DNA of 64,000 nucleotides from Pseudidiomarina gelatinasegens. Its GTDB lineage: Bacteria > Pseudomonadota > Gammaproteobacteria > Enterobacterales > Alteromonadaceae. Shown piece after piece: positions 8,065 through 18,761 of the stretch (within the stretch, counting starts at the first letter, position 1; every line of letters begins with the position of its first letter). Both the position numbers and the translations under genes were made by a program. The stretch is from contig NZ_RSFE01000004.1 in NCBI RefSeq assembly GCF_004025325.1, positions 62,001-126,000 of the forward strand, read 5' to 3'. Under the pieces are notes generated by a model. It saw nothing but the letters and a program-made list of their open reading frames with translations. It made no database searches and had not been told where the DNA came from.

Positions 8065-9411
8065 ATGAAAGTGAAGTTTATAGCTGTATTGGCCATTGCG
8101 AGTGCACTCATTATTGCGCCTGTTTCGGCCGGCATTCCTTTCTTTGGTGATAAAGATGAAACCCCGACTTTGGCGCCGATGCTGGAAGAAGTCACGCCTG
8201 CGGTTGTGAATATCTCAGTGAAGGGAAAACGCGAAGTTCGCCAACGTATTCCGGATATTTTCCAATACTTTTTTGGCCCAGGCGGCCCACGTGAACAGGT
8301 ACAGGAACGCCCGTTTCAAGGTTTGGGCTCAGGCGTCATCATAAACGCGGATGAAGGCTACGTTGTAACCAACAACCACGTAATTGATGGCGCGTCTGAA
8401 ATTCTGGTGACGTTAAAAGACGGTCGTCAGTTTGACGCCGAAGTGATTGGCACCGATGACCGTTCAGATATCGCTCTGTTAAAAATTGAAGACGGCGAAA
8501 ATCTCACCGAACTAAAAATAGGTGATTCGACCAAGCTTCGCGTTGGCGACTTTGTGGTAGCTATAGGCAACCCCTTCGGACTCGGGCAAACGGTTACCTC
8601 GGGTATTGTGAGCGCGTTAGGCCGCAGCGGATTGGGAATTGAAGAAATCGAAAACTTCATTCAAACCGATGCCGCGATAAACAGCGGAAACTCAGGTGGC
8701 GCATTGGTTACGCTTGATGGTCAGCTAATCGGTATCAATACGGCTATTTTAGGCCCCAATGGTGGCAACATAGGTATCGGCTTTGCAATTCCTGCTGACA
8801 TGATGCAGAACCTTGTGCAACAGTTGATTGAGTTCGGCGAAGTACGTCGTGGCGTTTTGGGCGTTCGTGGTAATGATTTGACACATGAAATCGCAAAAGC
8901 CTTAGACTTAAAAGCAAATCAAGGTGCGTTTATTGCGGAAGTTATTCCGGAGGGCGCTGCCGACAAAGCTGGCCTGAAATCGGGCGACGTTATTGTTGCC
9001 GTGAACGGTGAAAAGATTCGAACCTTTGCTGACTTAGGTGCGCGTGTAAGCACCTTAGGCGCGGGTAAAGAACTGAAACTCACCGTACTGCGTGACGGTG
9101 AAGAACAGAAATTTGAAGTGGTTCTCAGCGCCGACGACCAAGCAGTTACAGCCGCTGCGCTTCACCCTGCGCTTGACGGCCTAACTCTCGCGCCGAGCGA
9201 GCAAGGTGGCCTGCAAGTAACCGCGATTGAAGAAGGCTCAATGGCTGAACGCTACGGTATCCGCAAAGATGACGTGATTATTGGCGTTAACCGCAGCCCT
9301 GTAAATACCATGTCGGCCTTGCGTGAAGCGCTAAGCAGCGCAGGTAATGTAGTGGCATTAAATATTCGTCGCGGTAACTCGCAATTGTATCTGGTATTGC
9401 GCGGCGGTTAA
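8065..9411 (+). CDS. degQ: Periplasmic serine endoprotease DegQ (HtrA family)
   Basis: This is a periplasmic protease/chaperone that degrades misfolded envelope proteins. The 448-residue product has a Sec signal (about residues 1-22), a trypsin-like domain with catalytic triad His105 (TNNHV), Asp135 (RSDIALL) and Ser210 (SGNSGG), and two PDZ domains (about 255-345 and 365-448). Two PDZ domains place it with DegQ/DegP rather than DegS. AGGAG lies about 8 bases before the ATG. It is followed by a strong terminator and then degS, the usual degQ-degS pair. Confidence 0.93.
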   Translation: MKVKFIAVLAIASALIIAPVSAGIPFFGDKDETPTLAPMLEEVTPAVVNISVKGKREVRQRIPDIFQYFFGPGGPREQVQERPFQGLGSGVIINADEGYVVTNNHVIDGASEILVTLKDGRQFDAEVIGTDDRSDIALLKIEDGENLTELKIGDSTKLRVGDFVVAIGNPFGLGQTVTSGIVSALGRSGLGIEEIENFIQTDAAINSGNSGGALVTLDGQLIGINTAILGPNGGNIGIGFAIPADMMQNLVQQLIEFGEVRRGVLGVRGNDLTHEIAKALDLKANQGAFIAEVIPEGAADKAGLKSGDVIVAVNGEKIRTFADLGARVSTLGAGKELKLTVLRDGEEQKFEVVLSADDQAVTAAALHPALDGLTLAPSEQGGLQVTAIEEGSMAERYGIRKDDVIIGVNRSPVNTMSALREALSSAGNVVALNIRRGNSQLYLVLRGG

Positions 9412-9452
9412 TGCAGCATAAAAACATAACCGCTGCTACTAAGGCGGATATG

Positions 9453-9483
9453 AAAGAAGGCAGCAGTTGCTGCCTTCTTTTTT
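9453..9483 (+). terminator. Rho-independent terminator after degQ
   Basis: A perfect inverted repeat of AAAGAAGGCAGCA with its complement, around a two-base centre, ends in a run of T at 9478-9483. It lies about 40 bp after the degQ stop and isolates degQ from degS. Confidence 0.88.
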
Positions 9484-9534
9484 AAACAGTGTTATGCTTT
9501 TGCATATTCTTAAATCAATAGGTTACAACTCGCT

Positions 9535-10590
9535 ATGCAGCTACGCCCAATCGCTTGGTACATCGTTCGTTCTGTTGTTCTCGGCCTAGCTGTCGCTGCA
9601 ATTGTAATTTACCTATTGCCCCACCTAAATAATAACAGTGGTAATAACTCGCAACGCGCAGAAATGCCTTTGAGCTTCTCAACGGCAGTGCAACGCGCGG
9701 CGCCCGCTGTCGTTAATATCTACAGTATTGGGTCTACCCGCGAGTCTTATTATTCACGGCGACCAAGTACGCTGGTGCGTTTGGGTTCTGGTGTGATCAT
9801 GGACAATCGTGGTCATATTTTAACTGCGCACCATGTGGTTGCTGATGTCAACGAGATTCAAGTTGCTTTGCAAGACGGCCGCAATTACAGCGGTCAAGTG
9901 ATTGGTTCTGATCGCATTACCGATTTAGCGGTTGTTCGCATTGAAGCCGACAACCTTCCAACGATTCCACAGAATGAATCACTCACGACCCAAGTGGGTG
10001 ACGTAGTGCTGGCTATCGGGAACCCGCACAACCTTGGTCAAACCATTACCCAAGGCATTATCAGCGCAACGGGCGGACGCATGGGTGTCATTCATTCCCA
10101 TGCTGATTTGATCCAAATGGACGCTGTTATTAACGAGGGCGCATCAGGCGGTGCTTTGATCAATAGCCAAGGCTACTTGGTTGGTATTAACAACGCGCAG
10201 TTCCGCGACGCGCGCGGCCAAGGGATTGATGGCATCTACTTTGCAGTGCCCTACCCATTAGCTCGCTCAGTGATGGATACGTTAATTCGTGAGGGTGAGG
10301 TTGTCCGTGGTTATTTAGGTGTGCAGGTTGGCGAAACGCCACCATCAAATCCTTACACGCAACCGGGTATCTATGTGACTGGCGTTGACCCCAATAGCCC
10401 AGCTGAAAAAGCTGGTTTACGGGCCGATGATTACATTACAGAGATTAATGATAAGCCAATGTCTTCCGCTACAGAAGGTTTAGCCGTAGTGGCACAGACC
10501 AAACCCGGCACGACAATTCAAGTGCATTACTTACGAGATAACCAGGAACGAATTGCCGAAGTGACGATTACCAAACTCGGTTCCATGTAG
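9535..10590 (+). CDS. degS: Membrane-anchored site-1 protease DegS
   Basis: DegS senses unfolded outer-membrane porins and makes the first cut in the anti-sigma factor RseA, activating sigma-E. The 351-residue product has an N-terminal membrane anchor (about 8-28), a protease domain with His100 (TAHHV), Asp130 (RITDLAV) and Ser204, and a single PDZ domain (about 255-345). The residue before the catalytic serine is alanine (EGASGGAL) instead of the usual asparagine of GNSGG. Otherwise the triad is intact. It converges with murA. Confidence 0.92.
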   Translation: MQLRPIAWYIVRSVVLGLAVAAIVIYLLPHLNNNSGNNSQRAEMPLSFSTAVQRAAPAVVNIYSIGSTRESYYSRRPSTLVRLGSGVIMDNRGHILTAHHVVADVNEIQVALQDGRNYSGQVIGSDRITDLAVVRIEADNLPTIPQNESLTTQVGDVVLAIGNPHNLGQTITQGIISATGGRMGVIHSHADLIQMDAVINEGASGGALINSQGYLVGINNAQFRDARGQGIDGIYFAVPYPLARSVMDTLIREGEVVRGYLGVQVGETPPSNPYTQPGIYVTGVDPNSPAEKAGLRADDYITEINDKPMSSATEGLAVVAQTKPGTTIQVHYLRDNQERIAEVTITKLGSM

Positions 10591-10596
10591 GGTGTT

Positions 10597-11875
<1,279 letters not shown>

Positions 11876-12136
11876 TTAGCTCAACATTGCGAGCTTTTTC
11901 TCGCGTTGCCATTCTGTTGGCGTGTAGGTTCGAATAGAAACTGCATGGAGTTCACCACTAGCAATCCATTCTTTCAGGGGGGCATAGACAACCTGTTGCT
12001 TTTTGACGCGGGAGAGTTCACTAAAAAGCTCACCGACCACGGTTATATTGGCATGACCGCCATCAAGCTTAACTAAAACTTCGCTGACATCGATGCTGTC
12101 GAGTAGATGTTGCTGAATAGATTCTGCAGTTATCAT
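11876..12136 (-). CDS. ibaG: BolA-family iron-metabolism protein IbaG
   Basis: The 86-residue product is a BolA/IbaG-type protein with the family's small alpha-beta fold, the GGHANITVVG strand and the HAVSIRTYTP segment. IbaG proteins bind Fe-S clusters together with monothiol glutaredoxins and take part in iron and acid-stress physiology. Position between mlaB and murA is that of E. coli ibaG (yrbA). The ATG at 12134-12136 follows a 59-bp gap after mlaB. Confidence 0.9.
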   Translation of the reverse strand: MITAESIQQHLLDSIDVSEVLVKLDGGHANITVVGELFSELSRVKKQQVVYAPLKEWIASGELHAVSIRTYTPTEWQREKKLAMLS

Positions 12137-12195
12137 AAATAAATTGGTTCTTTGTTTGTGTTCATTGCATGAATTGTATGAGATTTGTTCGTAAG

Positions 12196-12495
12196 TTATG
12201 CCAGCTCTAAGAGCGTATCCACACCACTTACTCGGATCATCGCAGTTAACTGCTGATTTGCGTTTTTAATCACCAAGTCACGTTGCTGCGCACGTAGCTC
12301 ACGTTTGACTTCAAGTAGCATTGCGACCCCAGCTGAATCAATCTTTTCGAGCTGTTGCAAATCAAAAGTTAACGCTTGCTCACCTTGCAGCCACTGCTTT
12401 CTCTGCTTCCAGATATCAGGGACACTGGCGCGCGTTAGCACACCATTAAATGCCACGTGGCCACTCTCATTCAGCTGCCATGCGCAATCGCTCAT
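12196..12495 (-). CDS. mlaB: Mla system STAS-domain protein MlaB
   Basis: The 99-residue product is a single STAS domain with the LEKIDSAGVAMLLEV motif. MlaB binds the MlaF ATPase in the cytoplasm and is needed for MlaFEDB complex stability. The ATG shares one base with the mlaC stop (TAATG), so it is coupled to mlaC. Although divergent in sequence, length, fold motif and position make the call safe. Confidence 0.88.
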   Translation of the reverse strand: MSDCAWQLNESGHVAFNGVLTRASVPDIWKQRKQWLQGEQALTFDLQQLEKIDSAGVAMLLEVKRELRAQQRDLVIKNANQQLTAMIRVSGVDTLLELA

Positions 12496-13160
12496 TACTC
12501 TGCCCCTTCCGGAAGATCACGTGTTTGCACTGTTTCTTGTGCTTTTTCGCGCAGCAATGCAATGGTTCCGTCAATACCGCTTGAGCGGATAACCGAGCTA
12601 ATCTCTGCTTGTTTGCTGTTTAAAAGGCTAACACCTTCAACCACCAAATCATAAGCTTTCCATACGTTATCGTTAGTATCGAAACGCATTTTAAAGTCCA
12701 AACGAATTGGCGGCCGCCCCTGTTCAACCAGACGTGTGTTGACCACAACCATGCGACTGCCTTTTTCAAAACGTTCAGCGTTACCGAATTCGATAATATG
12801 TTTTTCTTCGTCATACTGCGTAAACGCACCGGCATACGTCGTGATCAAATAGTCACGAAATACGGTGTAGAATTCTTGCCGCTGTTCTTCGGTGGTTTCA
12901 GATAAGTTGCGCCCGAGTACGCGTTTTGCTGCATACACGTAATCAACGTACGGCATCATTTCTTCGCGAATAACCAAGCGAATGTGGTTGATGTCTTGAT
13001 CAATAAGCTCGCGGTCTTGTTCAATGCGCTCAAGCGTTTCGTTTGCTAATTTTTCTAGCAAAATATAAGGATTTTCATCACGAATCAATTCAGCTTGAGC
13101 CGGCACTATACCGCCAAACCCTACAACAGCTGCGAATGCAGCAACTAACCACATTTTCAT
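12495..13160 (-). CDS. mlaC: Periplasmic phospholipid shuttle MlaC
   Basis: MlaC carries phospholipids across the periplasm between the outer-membrane MlaA complex and inner-membrane MlaFEDB. The 221-residue product has a Sec signal (about residues 1-22, ending VPAQA) and an MlaC/Ttg2D domain. The frame continues 15 codons upstream. The ATG at 13158-13160 is chosen because AAGGAG lies six bases before it and the signal peptide then begins correctly. It lies 10 bp after mlaD. Confidence 0.93.
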   Translation of the reverse strand: MKMWLVAAFAAVVGFGGIVPAQAELIRDENPYILLEKLANETLERIEQDRELIDQDINHIRLVIREEMMPYVDYVYAAKRVLGRNLSETTEEQRQEFYTVFRDYLITTYAGAFTQYDEEKHIIEFGNAERFEKGSRMVVVNTRLVEQGRPPIRLDFKMRFDTNDNVWKAYDLVVEGVSLLNSKQAEISSVIRSSGIDGTIALLREKAQETVQTRDLPEGAE

Positions 13161-13170
13161 GCTTTTCTCC

Positions 13171-13638
13171 TTAATCGTTACCCTGACTAAATAGGAACTG
13201 CCCAATTAAGTCTTCTAGAACCAATGCTGACTTGGTGTCATAAATTTGATCACCGTCTTTCAACATCTCTACGGTATCGTCGATAAAGCCTGGGTTTAAG
13301 CCGATATATTGCTCACCCAGCAATCCGGAAGTCAGTATTGAGACCGACGTGGTATCAGAAAATTCATTGTATTCAGCGCTAATTGTCATTTCGACCAACG
13401 GCTCGTAGTAATCACCACTTAACGAAATGTTGCTCACACGACCAACAACCACGCCACCAACTTTCACTGGCGAACGGGCTTTTAAGCCACCGATATTGTC
13501 AAATTTGGCATACAGCTTATAGGTATCCCCGTTCGTTACAACACTGGTATTGGCTGCCTGTAAACCCAAAAACAACAACGCTAAAACGCCGATAATGACA
13601 AATAAACCAACTGCTAATTGTGTATTTCTTGATTCCAT
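13171..13638 (-). CDS. mlaD: Mla system MCE-domain protein MlaD
   Basis: The 155-residue product has one N-terminal membrane helix (about 7-28) and a single MCE domain (about 38-118, with GLKARSPVKVGGVVVGRV and LTSGLLGEQYIGL). MlaD forms the periplasmic hexameric ring that binds phospholipid in the MlaFEDB transporter. It lies 5 bp after mlaE and 10 bp before mlaC. Confidence 0.95.
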   Translation of the reverse strand: MESRNTQLAVGLFVIIGVLALLFLGLQAANTSVVTNGDTYKLYAKFDNIGGLKARSPVKVGGVVVGRVSNISLSGDYYEPLVEMTISAEYNEFSDTTSVSILTSGLLGEQYIGLNPGFIDDTVEMLKDGDQIYDTKSALVLEDLIGQFLFSQGND

Positions 13639-13643
13639 AGCTT

Positions 13644-14420
13644 TTATCCAAACATCAATGCTGTTAAAACGAAATCGAGCCCGAGTACTGCGAGTGATGC
13701 AGTTACGACGGTCGACGTGGTTGCACGACTAATACCTACCGAAGTTGGCGTGCAACTGTACCCTTTGTGTAAAGCAATCCATGTCACCACAAAAGCGAAC
13801 ACTAAACTTTTAATGATGCCGTTCAGAATGTCTTGTCCCCACTCAACGTTGGACTGCATGACTGACCAGAACGCGCCATCATCAACACCCAGCCAACGCA
13901 CGCCGACCAAGTAACCGCCGTAGATACCTACAGCTGAGAACACAATGGCAAGTATTGGCATGCTGTAAAAACCTGCCCAAAAACGTGGCGAAATAACTCG
14001 GCGTAACGGGTCAACGCCCATCATTTCAAGGCTTGAAAGCTGTTCAGTTGCTTTCATTAACCCTATTTCGGCCGTTAGGGATGAACCGGCGCGGCCTGCA
14101 AATAACAGCGCGGTAACCACCGGCCCAAGTTCGCGTAATAATGACAACGCCACCATTGGTCCAAGCGACTGCTCGGCACCAAAGTCAACCAGAATGGTAT
14201 AGCCCTGCAAGCCAAGTACCATTCCTATAAACAAACCGCTGACCACAATAATAACTAGCGACAACACGCCCACTGAATACATTTGCTGCATCAATAAAGG
14301 CCATGACTTACGTAATTGCGGCTTGCCCAGCAACGCACGCATTAACATAAAAAAGGCTGCACCCGCGCCCGCAATTGAGTCCAAAACTGAGCGGCCAAGT
14401 GCGGCTATCCGATCAAGCAT
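13644..14420 (-). CDS. mlaE: Mla system permease MlaE
   Basis: The 258-residue product is the MlaE/YrbE-type permease with about five membrane helices and the conserved [20 protein letters not shown] motif. It forms the transmembrane path of the phospholipid ABC transporter. The ATG at 14418-14420 gives the standard start [14 protein letters not shown]; a longer frame reaches 14495 within mlaF but has no homology support. The first 8 bases overlap the 3' end of mlaF. Confidence 0.94.
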   Translation of the reverse strand: MLDRIAALGRSVLDSIAGAGAAFFMLMRALLGKPQLRKSWPLLMQQMYSVGVLSLVIIVVSGLFIGMVLGLQGYTILVDFGAEQSLGPMVALSLLRELGPVVTALLFAGRAGSSLTAEIGLMKATEQLSSLEMMGVDPLRRVISPRFWAGFYSMPILAIVFSAVGIYGGYLVGVRWLGVDDGAFWSVMQSNVEWGQDILNGIIKSLVFAFVVTWIALHKGYSCTPTSVGISRATTSTVVTASLAVLGLDFVLTALMFG

Positions 14421-15273
14421 CTTTGGCCCCCAATAAATCCTCTGCAAGTGACGGTGCGGCGTAATGAAACGGCACTGGGCCATCAGCTTCGCCATGTAAA
14501 AACTGATGCACTAATGCATTATCTGATTCCTGCAACTCAGTTGGCGTACCATGCCCGATCACTTTTTTGTCGGCAATAATGTAAACGTAGTCGGCAATGG
14601 TCAGCACTTCAGCGACATCATGGGTAACTACGATACTGGTAAGCCCGAGCGATTCGTTCAACTCTTTGATTAGCTTGACGATAACGCCCATTGAAATTGG
14701 GTCTTGGCCGGCGAATGGCTCGTCATACATAATGAGTTCCGGGTCTAAAGCCATCGCCCGTGCAAGCGCCGCGCGACGTGCCATACCGCCCGATAACTCA
14801 GCCGGCATTAAATGTCTGGCGCCGCGCAAACCCACAGCTTCAAGCTTCATCTTTACGATGGTTTTGATAATTTCTTCTGGGAGCTGGCTGTGTTCGCGAA
14901 TTGGAAATGCGATATTGTCGTACACCGTCATATCGGTGAACAACGCGCCACTTTGAAACAGCATGCTCATGCGTTTACGCAATTCGTAAAGGTCTGAGCG
15001 CCCTAAAGCGTGCACGTTTTCACCTGCAAAGGTGATGCTACCCCGCTGCGGTCGCAACTGTGCACCAATCAATCGTAATAGTGTCGTTTTACCGATACCA
15101 CTCGGGCCCATCACTGCAGTGATTTTCCCTTTTGGAATACGCATCGATAATCCACGATAAACCTGATGAGCGCCGAACCCATGAGCAAAGTCAATGTCAT
15201 CAATAACGACTAAAGCGTCGTCATCAGCATGGGTTTCTGGCTTTACGCTCGCAGAACTATGAGCCGTATGCAT
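14413..15273 (-). CDS. mlaF: Mla system ABC ATPase MlaF
   Basis: The 286-residue product is an ABC ATPase with Walker A GPSGIGKT (residues 56-63), signature ELSGGMARR near 158-166 and Walker [14 protein letters not shown] near 179-191. It powers phospholipid movement by MlaFEDB. The N-terminus has about 20 more residues than usual before the first strand. It is the first gene of mlaFEDCB, divergent from kdsD. A run of purines (GGGAGATAACAAGG) precedes the ATG. Confidence 0.94.
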   Translation of the reverse strand: MHTAHSSASVKPETHADDDALVVIDDIDFAHGFGAHQVYRGLSMRIPKGKITAVMGPSGIGKTTLLRLIGAQLRPQRGSITFAGENVHALGRSDLYELRKRMSMLFQSGALFTDMTVYDNIAFPIREHSQLPEEIIKTIVKMKLEAVGLRGARHLMPAELSGGMARRAALARAMALDPELIMYDEPFAGQDPISMGVIVKLIKELNESLGLTSIVVTHDVAEVLTIADYVYIIADKKVIGHGTPTELQESDNALVHQFLHGEADGPVPFHYAAPSLAEDLLGAKDA

Positions 15274-15303
15274 CGCCTTGTTATCTCCCTTTTCAAGCCC
15301 GCT

Positions 15304-15332
15304 AGTGTACCAGATTTAGGCTTTTTTCTATA
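15304..15332 (-). promoter_or_regulatory. Candidate promoter of mlaFEDCB
   Basis: On the minus strand TATAGA (15327-15332) and TACACT (15304-15309) are 17 bp apart, about 30 bp before the mlaF ATG. The -10 is good and the -35 only fair. It sits in the 177-bp divergent region with kdsD, which otherwise shows no clear feature apart from a TATTAT hexamer facing kdsD. Confidence 0.4.
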
Positions 15333-15450
15333 GGTAAAGGCGGTAAAATTTGTGACAAAACGTGAGATTCTGTGCTTTTTACGTCTGCATTTCGGATTTC
15401 GATCGGGTATTATTGCAATTAACGCACTTTAGCTGGGGTAATTCATCGCT

Positions 15451-16431
15451 ATGACAGATTCAAGCAAGCAGTCTTTTAGGGCGCTCGGTGAGCGCGTCGT
15501 GGATATTGAAGCCGCTGCTATTACTGGCCTAAAGCGGTTTCTTGATAGTAGCTTTGAGCAGGCGTGCGACATCCTATTAAACTGTGCCGGTCGTGTCATT
15601 GTCATTGGCATGGGCAAATCAGGTCATATTGGTGGCAAGATTGCGGCCACGTTCGCCTCCACGGGTACCCCCGCATTCTTCGTACACCCTGGCGAAGCAA
15701 GCCATGGCGACCTTGGAATGATTACCAGTCAAGACGTAGTACTCGCTATATCGAACTCTGGTGAAACCGGAGAGTTGCTGGCCATTGCGCCACTTATCAA
15801 GCGCCGGGGCGTTAAGCTGATTAGTATGACGGGCAACCCAAATTCAACCTTAGCTGACATTGCCGATGTGCACGTGTGTATTGCGGTTGAACAAGAAGCC
15901 TGCCCCCTGGGGTTGGCACCAACATCATCGACCACAGCAACATTGGTTATGGGCGACGCATTAGCTGTTGCCTTGCTCAATGCACGGGGGTTCACTGCCG
16001 ATGACTTCGCCATGTCGCACCCTGGTGGCAGCTTAGGTCGCCGACTATTACTTCACATTCACGATATTATGCATAGCGGTGATCGCATGCCCATGGTGAC
16101 TGAATCAGCTACTATTTCTGAAGCGCTGTTGGAAATGTCACGCAAAGGATTGGGCATGACCGGGGTTGGTGATAGCTCAGGGAAGTTAGCAGGAATATTT
16201 ACCGACGGTGACTTGCGGCGCATTTTGGACCAACGCGTCGACTTACACACAACCCCTATCGCGCAAGTTATGACACGCGGCCCAGTAACCATTAAACCAG
16301 ACGTTTTAGCCGCACAAGGTTTAAAACTTATGGAAGACCGCAAAATTAATGGGCTCTTTGTGGTCGATGACCAAGGCATCGCTCAGGGTGCACTGAATAT
16401 GCACGACTTATTGAAGGCGGGAGTGATGTAA
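15451..16431 (+). CDS. kdsD: D-arabinose 5-phosphate isomerase KdsD
   Basis: KdsD converts ribulose 5-phosphate to arabinose 5-phosphate, the first step of Kdo synthesis for lipopolysaccharide. The 326-residue product has an N-terminal SIS sugar-isomerase domain (about 40-175, with GMGKSGHIGGKIAATFASTG) and a pair of CBS domains (about 205-326). It is the first gene of a long LPS operon and its stop overlaps the kdsC start by one base (TAATG). Confidence 0.95.
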   Translation: MTDSSKQSFRALGERVVDIEAAAITGLKRFLDSSFEQACDILLNCAGRVIVIGMGKSGHIGGKIAATFASTGTPAFFVHPGEASHGDLGMITSQDVVLAISNSGETGELLAIAPLIKRRGVKLISMTGNPNSTLADIADVHVCIAVEQEACPLGLAPTSSTTATLVMGDALAVALLNARGFTADDFAMSHPGGSLGRRLLLHIHDIMHSGDRMPMVTESATISEALLEMSRKGLGMTGVGDSSGKLAGIFTDGDLRRILDQRVDLHTTPIAQVMTRGPVTIKPDVLAAQGLKLMEDRKINGLFVVDDQGIAQGALNMHDLLKAGVM

Positions 16432-16985
16432 TGGAAACAATAAGCACTTGGTACGGTGACATCTCGCACACATTGCTAGAACGTTTTAAGCAAATTAAAC
16501 TGGTTGTGTGCGACGTTGACGGCGTATTTTCTGACGGCTGCATCTACTTGGGTAACCACGGCGAAGAGCTCAAAGCATTTAATACCCGCGACGGCTTCGG
16601 AGTTAAAGCGCTGCTCAACGCCGGCGTTCAAGTTGCTGTGATTACTGGGCGACAATCAGCCATTGTAGAAAACCGAATGAAAGCACTCGGGGTCACCCAT
16701 GTTTACCAAGGGCAAGAACAAAAACTCTCTTGTTATGATGAGTTGCTTAAAGCGCTTAACTTGCAGGACCACGAGGTTGCTGCAATTGGCGATGACGTAC
16801 CGGATGTTGACATGATTAAACGCAGCGGCATTGGTGTTGCGGTGCAAGACGCACACCCGTTTGTGCAACAAATCGCTGACTATGTGACCGCACAACGCGG
16901 AGGTTATGGTGCAGTGCGCGAGTTGAGTGACTTGATACTCCTTGCACAAGGGCAATTACAGCTGCATGGCGGAGTCAGCCTGTGA
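16431..16985 (+). CDS. kdsC: 3-deoxy-D-manno-octulosonate 8-phosphate phosphatase KdsC
   Basis: The 184-residue product is a HAD-superfamily phosphatase with the nucleophile motif VCDVDGVFSDG (Asp28 and Asp30), a VITGR motif II and IGDDVPDVDM motif IV. It removes phosphate from Kdo-8-P in the Kdo branch of LPS synthesis. It is one-base coupled to kdsD upstream and overlaps lptC by four bases downstream. Confidence 0.95.
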   Translation: METISTWYGDISHTLLERFKQIKLVVCDVDGVFSDGCIYLGNHGEELKAFNTRDGFGVKALLNAGVQVAVITGRQSAIVENRMKALGVTHVYQGQEQKLSCYDELLKALNLQDHEVAAIGDDVPDVDMIKRSGIGVAVQDAHPFVQQIADYVTAQRGGYGAVRELSDLILLAQGQLQLHGGVSL

Positions 16986-17557
16986 ATCGCAATTTAGCTT
17001 GGGTCATCACCATAATTTTTGTCACGGCAGCACTGCTTTTCTGGCGGCCGTTTGGTACCGATGACAATGACGAAGAACAGCAAGGCTATAGTGAAATTAA
17101 ACCCGACTTTACGGCACAGGGCCTTATTGTGCGGGTGTACGGTGTCAATGGCGAGCTAGCACACCGCATTGCCGCCGAAAAAATGACCCACTACAGTCCA
17201 ATCGGGCTGACTGAATTGACCGCGCCGACTTATATCGTACAACTCGACAATAATGGCCCTATTTGGCAAGTTCAGGCGGAACAAGGTTCGTTTTACGCTG
17301 ACAAGAGTTTGGTGTTGGAACGGAACATTGAAATGATCAGTCTCTCTGAATCAGAATTTATCGACCGCATAGAAACAAGTTATTTAACCATTGATACACT
17401 GGACGAATCCGTTCAAACTGACCAGCCAGTGCTGATTGTAGGCCGTGACTTTACGGCGAAAGGCGAAGGTCTGCGCGCAGATATGCGCGCTCAAACATTG
17501 GAACTTACACGACATGTTGAAACAATATATACCGGCGGTAGCACTACTGATAATTAG
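16982..17557 (+). CDS. lptC: LPS export protein LptC
   Basis: The 191-residue product has an N-terminal membrane helix (about 4-21) and a periplasmic LptC beta-jellyroll. LptC sits in the inner-membrane LptB2FGC complex and hands LPS to LptA. The start codon is GTG at 16982, overlapping the kdsC TGA (GTGA). The 3' end overlaps lptA by 44 bases. Confidence 0.92.
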   Translation: MNRNLAWVITIIFVTAALLFWRPFGTDDNDEEQQGYSEIKPDFTAQGLIVRVYGVNGELAHRIAAEKMTHYSPIGLTELTAPTYIVQLDNNGPIWQVQAEQGSFYADKSLVLERNIEMISLSESEFIDRIETSYLTIDTLDESVQTDQPVLIVGRDFTAKGEGLRADMRAQTLELTRHVETIYTGGSTTDN

Positions 17558-18047
17558 TCTGTTTTCCGTTGGTGAGGCGAATGCCCAAGGTCGCTTGGAT
17601 TTTGAGCAACCCATTAAAATTAATGCCGAACGCGACTGGTTTGACGTGGCAAACAAAATTGCTGTGTTTGAAGATAATGTGGTGATTAGTCAAGGCAGCT
17701 TAAGCATTCGTGCTGACCATTTGGAAGTTACACGACGTGACGACCAATCTGATGTGTTTACTGCAAGCGGTAGCCCCGCGGTGTACGAGCAACAACTGGA
17801 TGATGGTTCACCAATTTCTGCCGAAGCCGAAATAATTAGTTACGATCAAACCAAGCAATTATTGACGTTATCAGGCAATGTCAAAGTTTCACAGAGCAAT
17901 AGCGTGATTCAAGGCAGTGAAATTGTATATAACTTCGCAACGCAGCAAATGACAGCGAACCGCGGTGACGATGAAAGCGATCGTGTCACCACTATATTTA
18001 TGCCGAAGAAAAAGAGCGACACGAACAATGAGCCGACTAATCGCTGA
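17514..18047 (+). CDS. lptA: LPS transport periplasmic bridge protein LptA
   Basis: The 177-residue product has a signal peptide (about residues 1-24, ending GEANA) and the LptA/OstA beta-jellyroll (about 30-150) with repeated strands such as [14 protein letters not shown] and [14 protein letters not shown]. LptA oligomers bridge inner and outer membranes. The ATG at 17514 lies inside lptC and gives a clean signal peptide; an upstream in-frame extension has none. It overlaps lptB by 20 bases. Confidence 0.93.
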   Translation: MLKQYIPAVALLIISLFSVGEANAQGRLDFEQPIKINAERDWFDVANKIAVFEDNVVISQGSLSIRADHLEVTRRDDQSDVFTASGSPAVYEQQLDDGSPISAEAEIISYDQTKQLLTLSGNVKVSQSNSVIQGSEIVYNFATQQMTANRGDDESDRVTTIFMPKKKSDTNNEPTNR

Positions 18048-18753
18048 GCATTTAGCTAAATCATATAAAAAACGCCAGGTAGTCAAAGACGTCAGCTTAA
18101 CGGTTGAGTCTGGCCAGATTATTGGCTTGCTCGGCCCCAATGGCGCAGGTAAAACCACCACGTTTTATATGATTGTTGGGCTGGTGAACAACGATAAAGG
18201 TCGTATCATGATTGATGACGACGATATCTCACTGTTACCCATGCATGAACGCGCGCGTCGAGGCATCGGCTATTTACCGCAAGAATCCTCTATTTTTCGC
18301 AAGCTCACCGTGCGTGACAATATTATGGCAATATTGGAAACCCGCAGTGACCTTGACGCCAATGGCCGCGAAGAGCGTCTTGACGGGTTATTGGAAGAAT
18401 TTCATATTGGTCACATTGCGCACAGCCTTGGTATGAGTCTATCTGGCGGTGAACGGCGGCGGGTAGAAATCGCGCGCGCACTCGCGGCAGACCCTGCATT
18501 TATTTTGCTGGACGAACCATTTGCCGGGGTTGATCCAATATCTGTTCTAGATATTAAAAAGATTATTGAACACCTGCGCAACCGCGGTATTGGCGTGTTA
18601 ATCACCGACCATAATGTGCGTGAAACCCTGTCGGTATGTGAACATGCCTACATAGTAAGTCACGGCGAATTGATTGCCAGTGGCGACGCCCAGACCATCT
18701 TAAATAACCAACAGGTGAAAGACGTTTACCTGGGTGAACAGTTCACCTTGTAG
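18028..18753 (+). CDS. lptB: LPS export ABC ATPase LptB
   Basis: The 241-residue product is the ATPase of the LptB2FGC LPS extractor. It has Walker [10 protein letters not shown], signature [15 protein letters not shown] and Walker [14 protein letters not shown], then [10 protein letters not shown] with the switch histidine. The ATG at 18028 gives the standard [14 protein letters not shown] start inside the end of lptA. It lies 8 bp before rpoN, the near-universal order. Confidence 0.96.
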   Translation: MSRLIAEHLAKSYKKRQVVKDVSLTVESGQIIGLLGPNGAGKTTTFYMIVGLVNNDKGRIMIDDDDISLLPMHERARRGIGYLPQESSIFRKLTVRDNIMAILETRSDLDANGREERLDGLLEEFHIGHIAHSLGMSLSGGERRRVEIARALAADPAFILLDEPFAGVDPISVLDIKKIIEHLRNRGIGVLITDHNVRETLSVCEHAYIVSHGELIASGDAQTILNNQQVKDVYLGEQFTL

Positions 18754-18761
18754 GTGGTGCA

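Noticed and set aside
7953-8150. Small plus-strand frame overlapping the degQ start
   Set aside because: It lies in another frame over the degQ promoter and signal peptide, with no ribosome site or family likeness.
15380-15450. Promoter of kdsD
   Set aside because: A TATTAT hexamer is present but no acceptable -35 at 16-18 bp was found, so it was not listed as a promoter.
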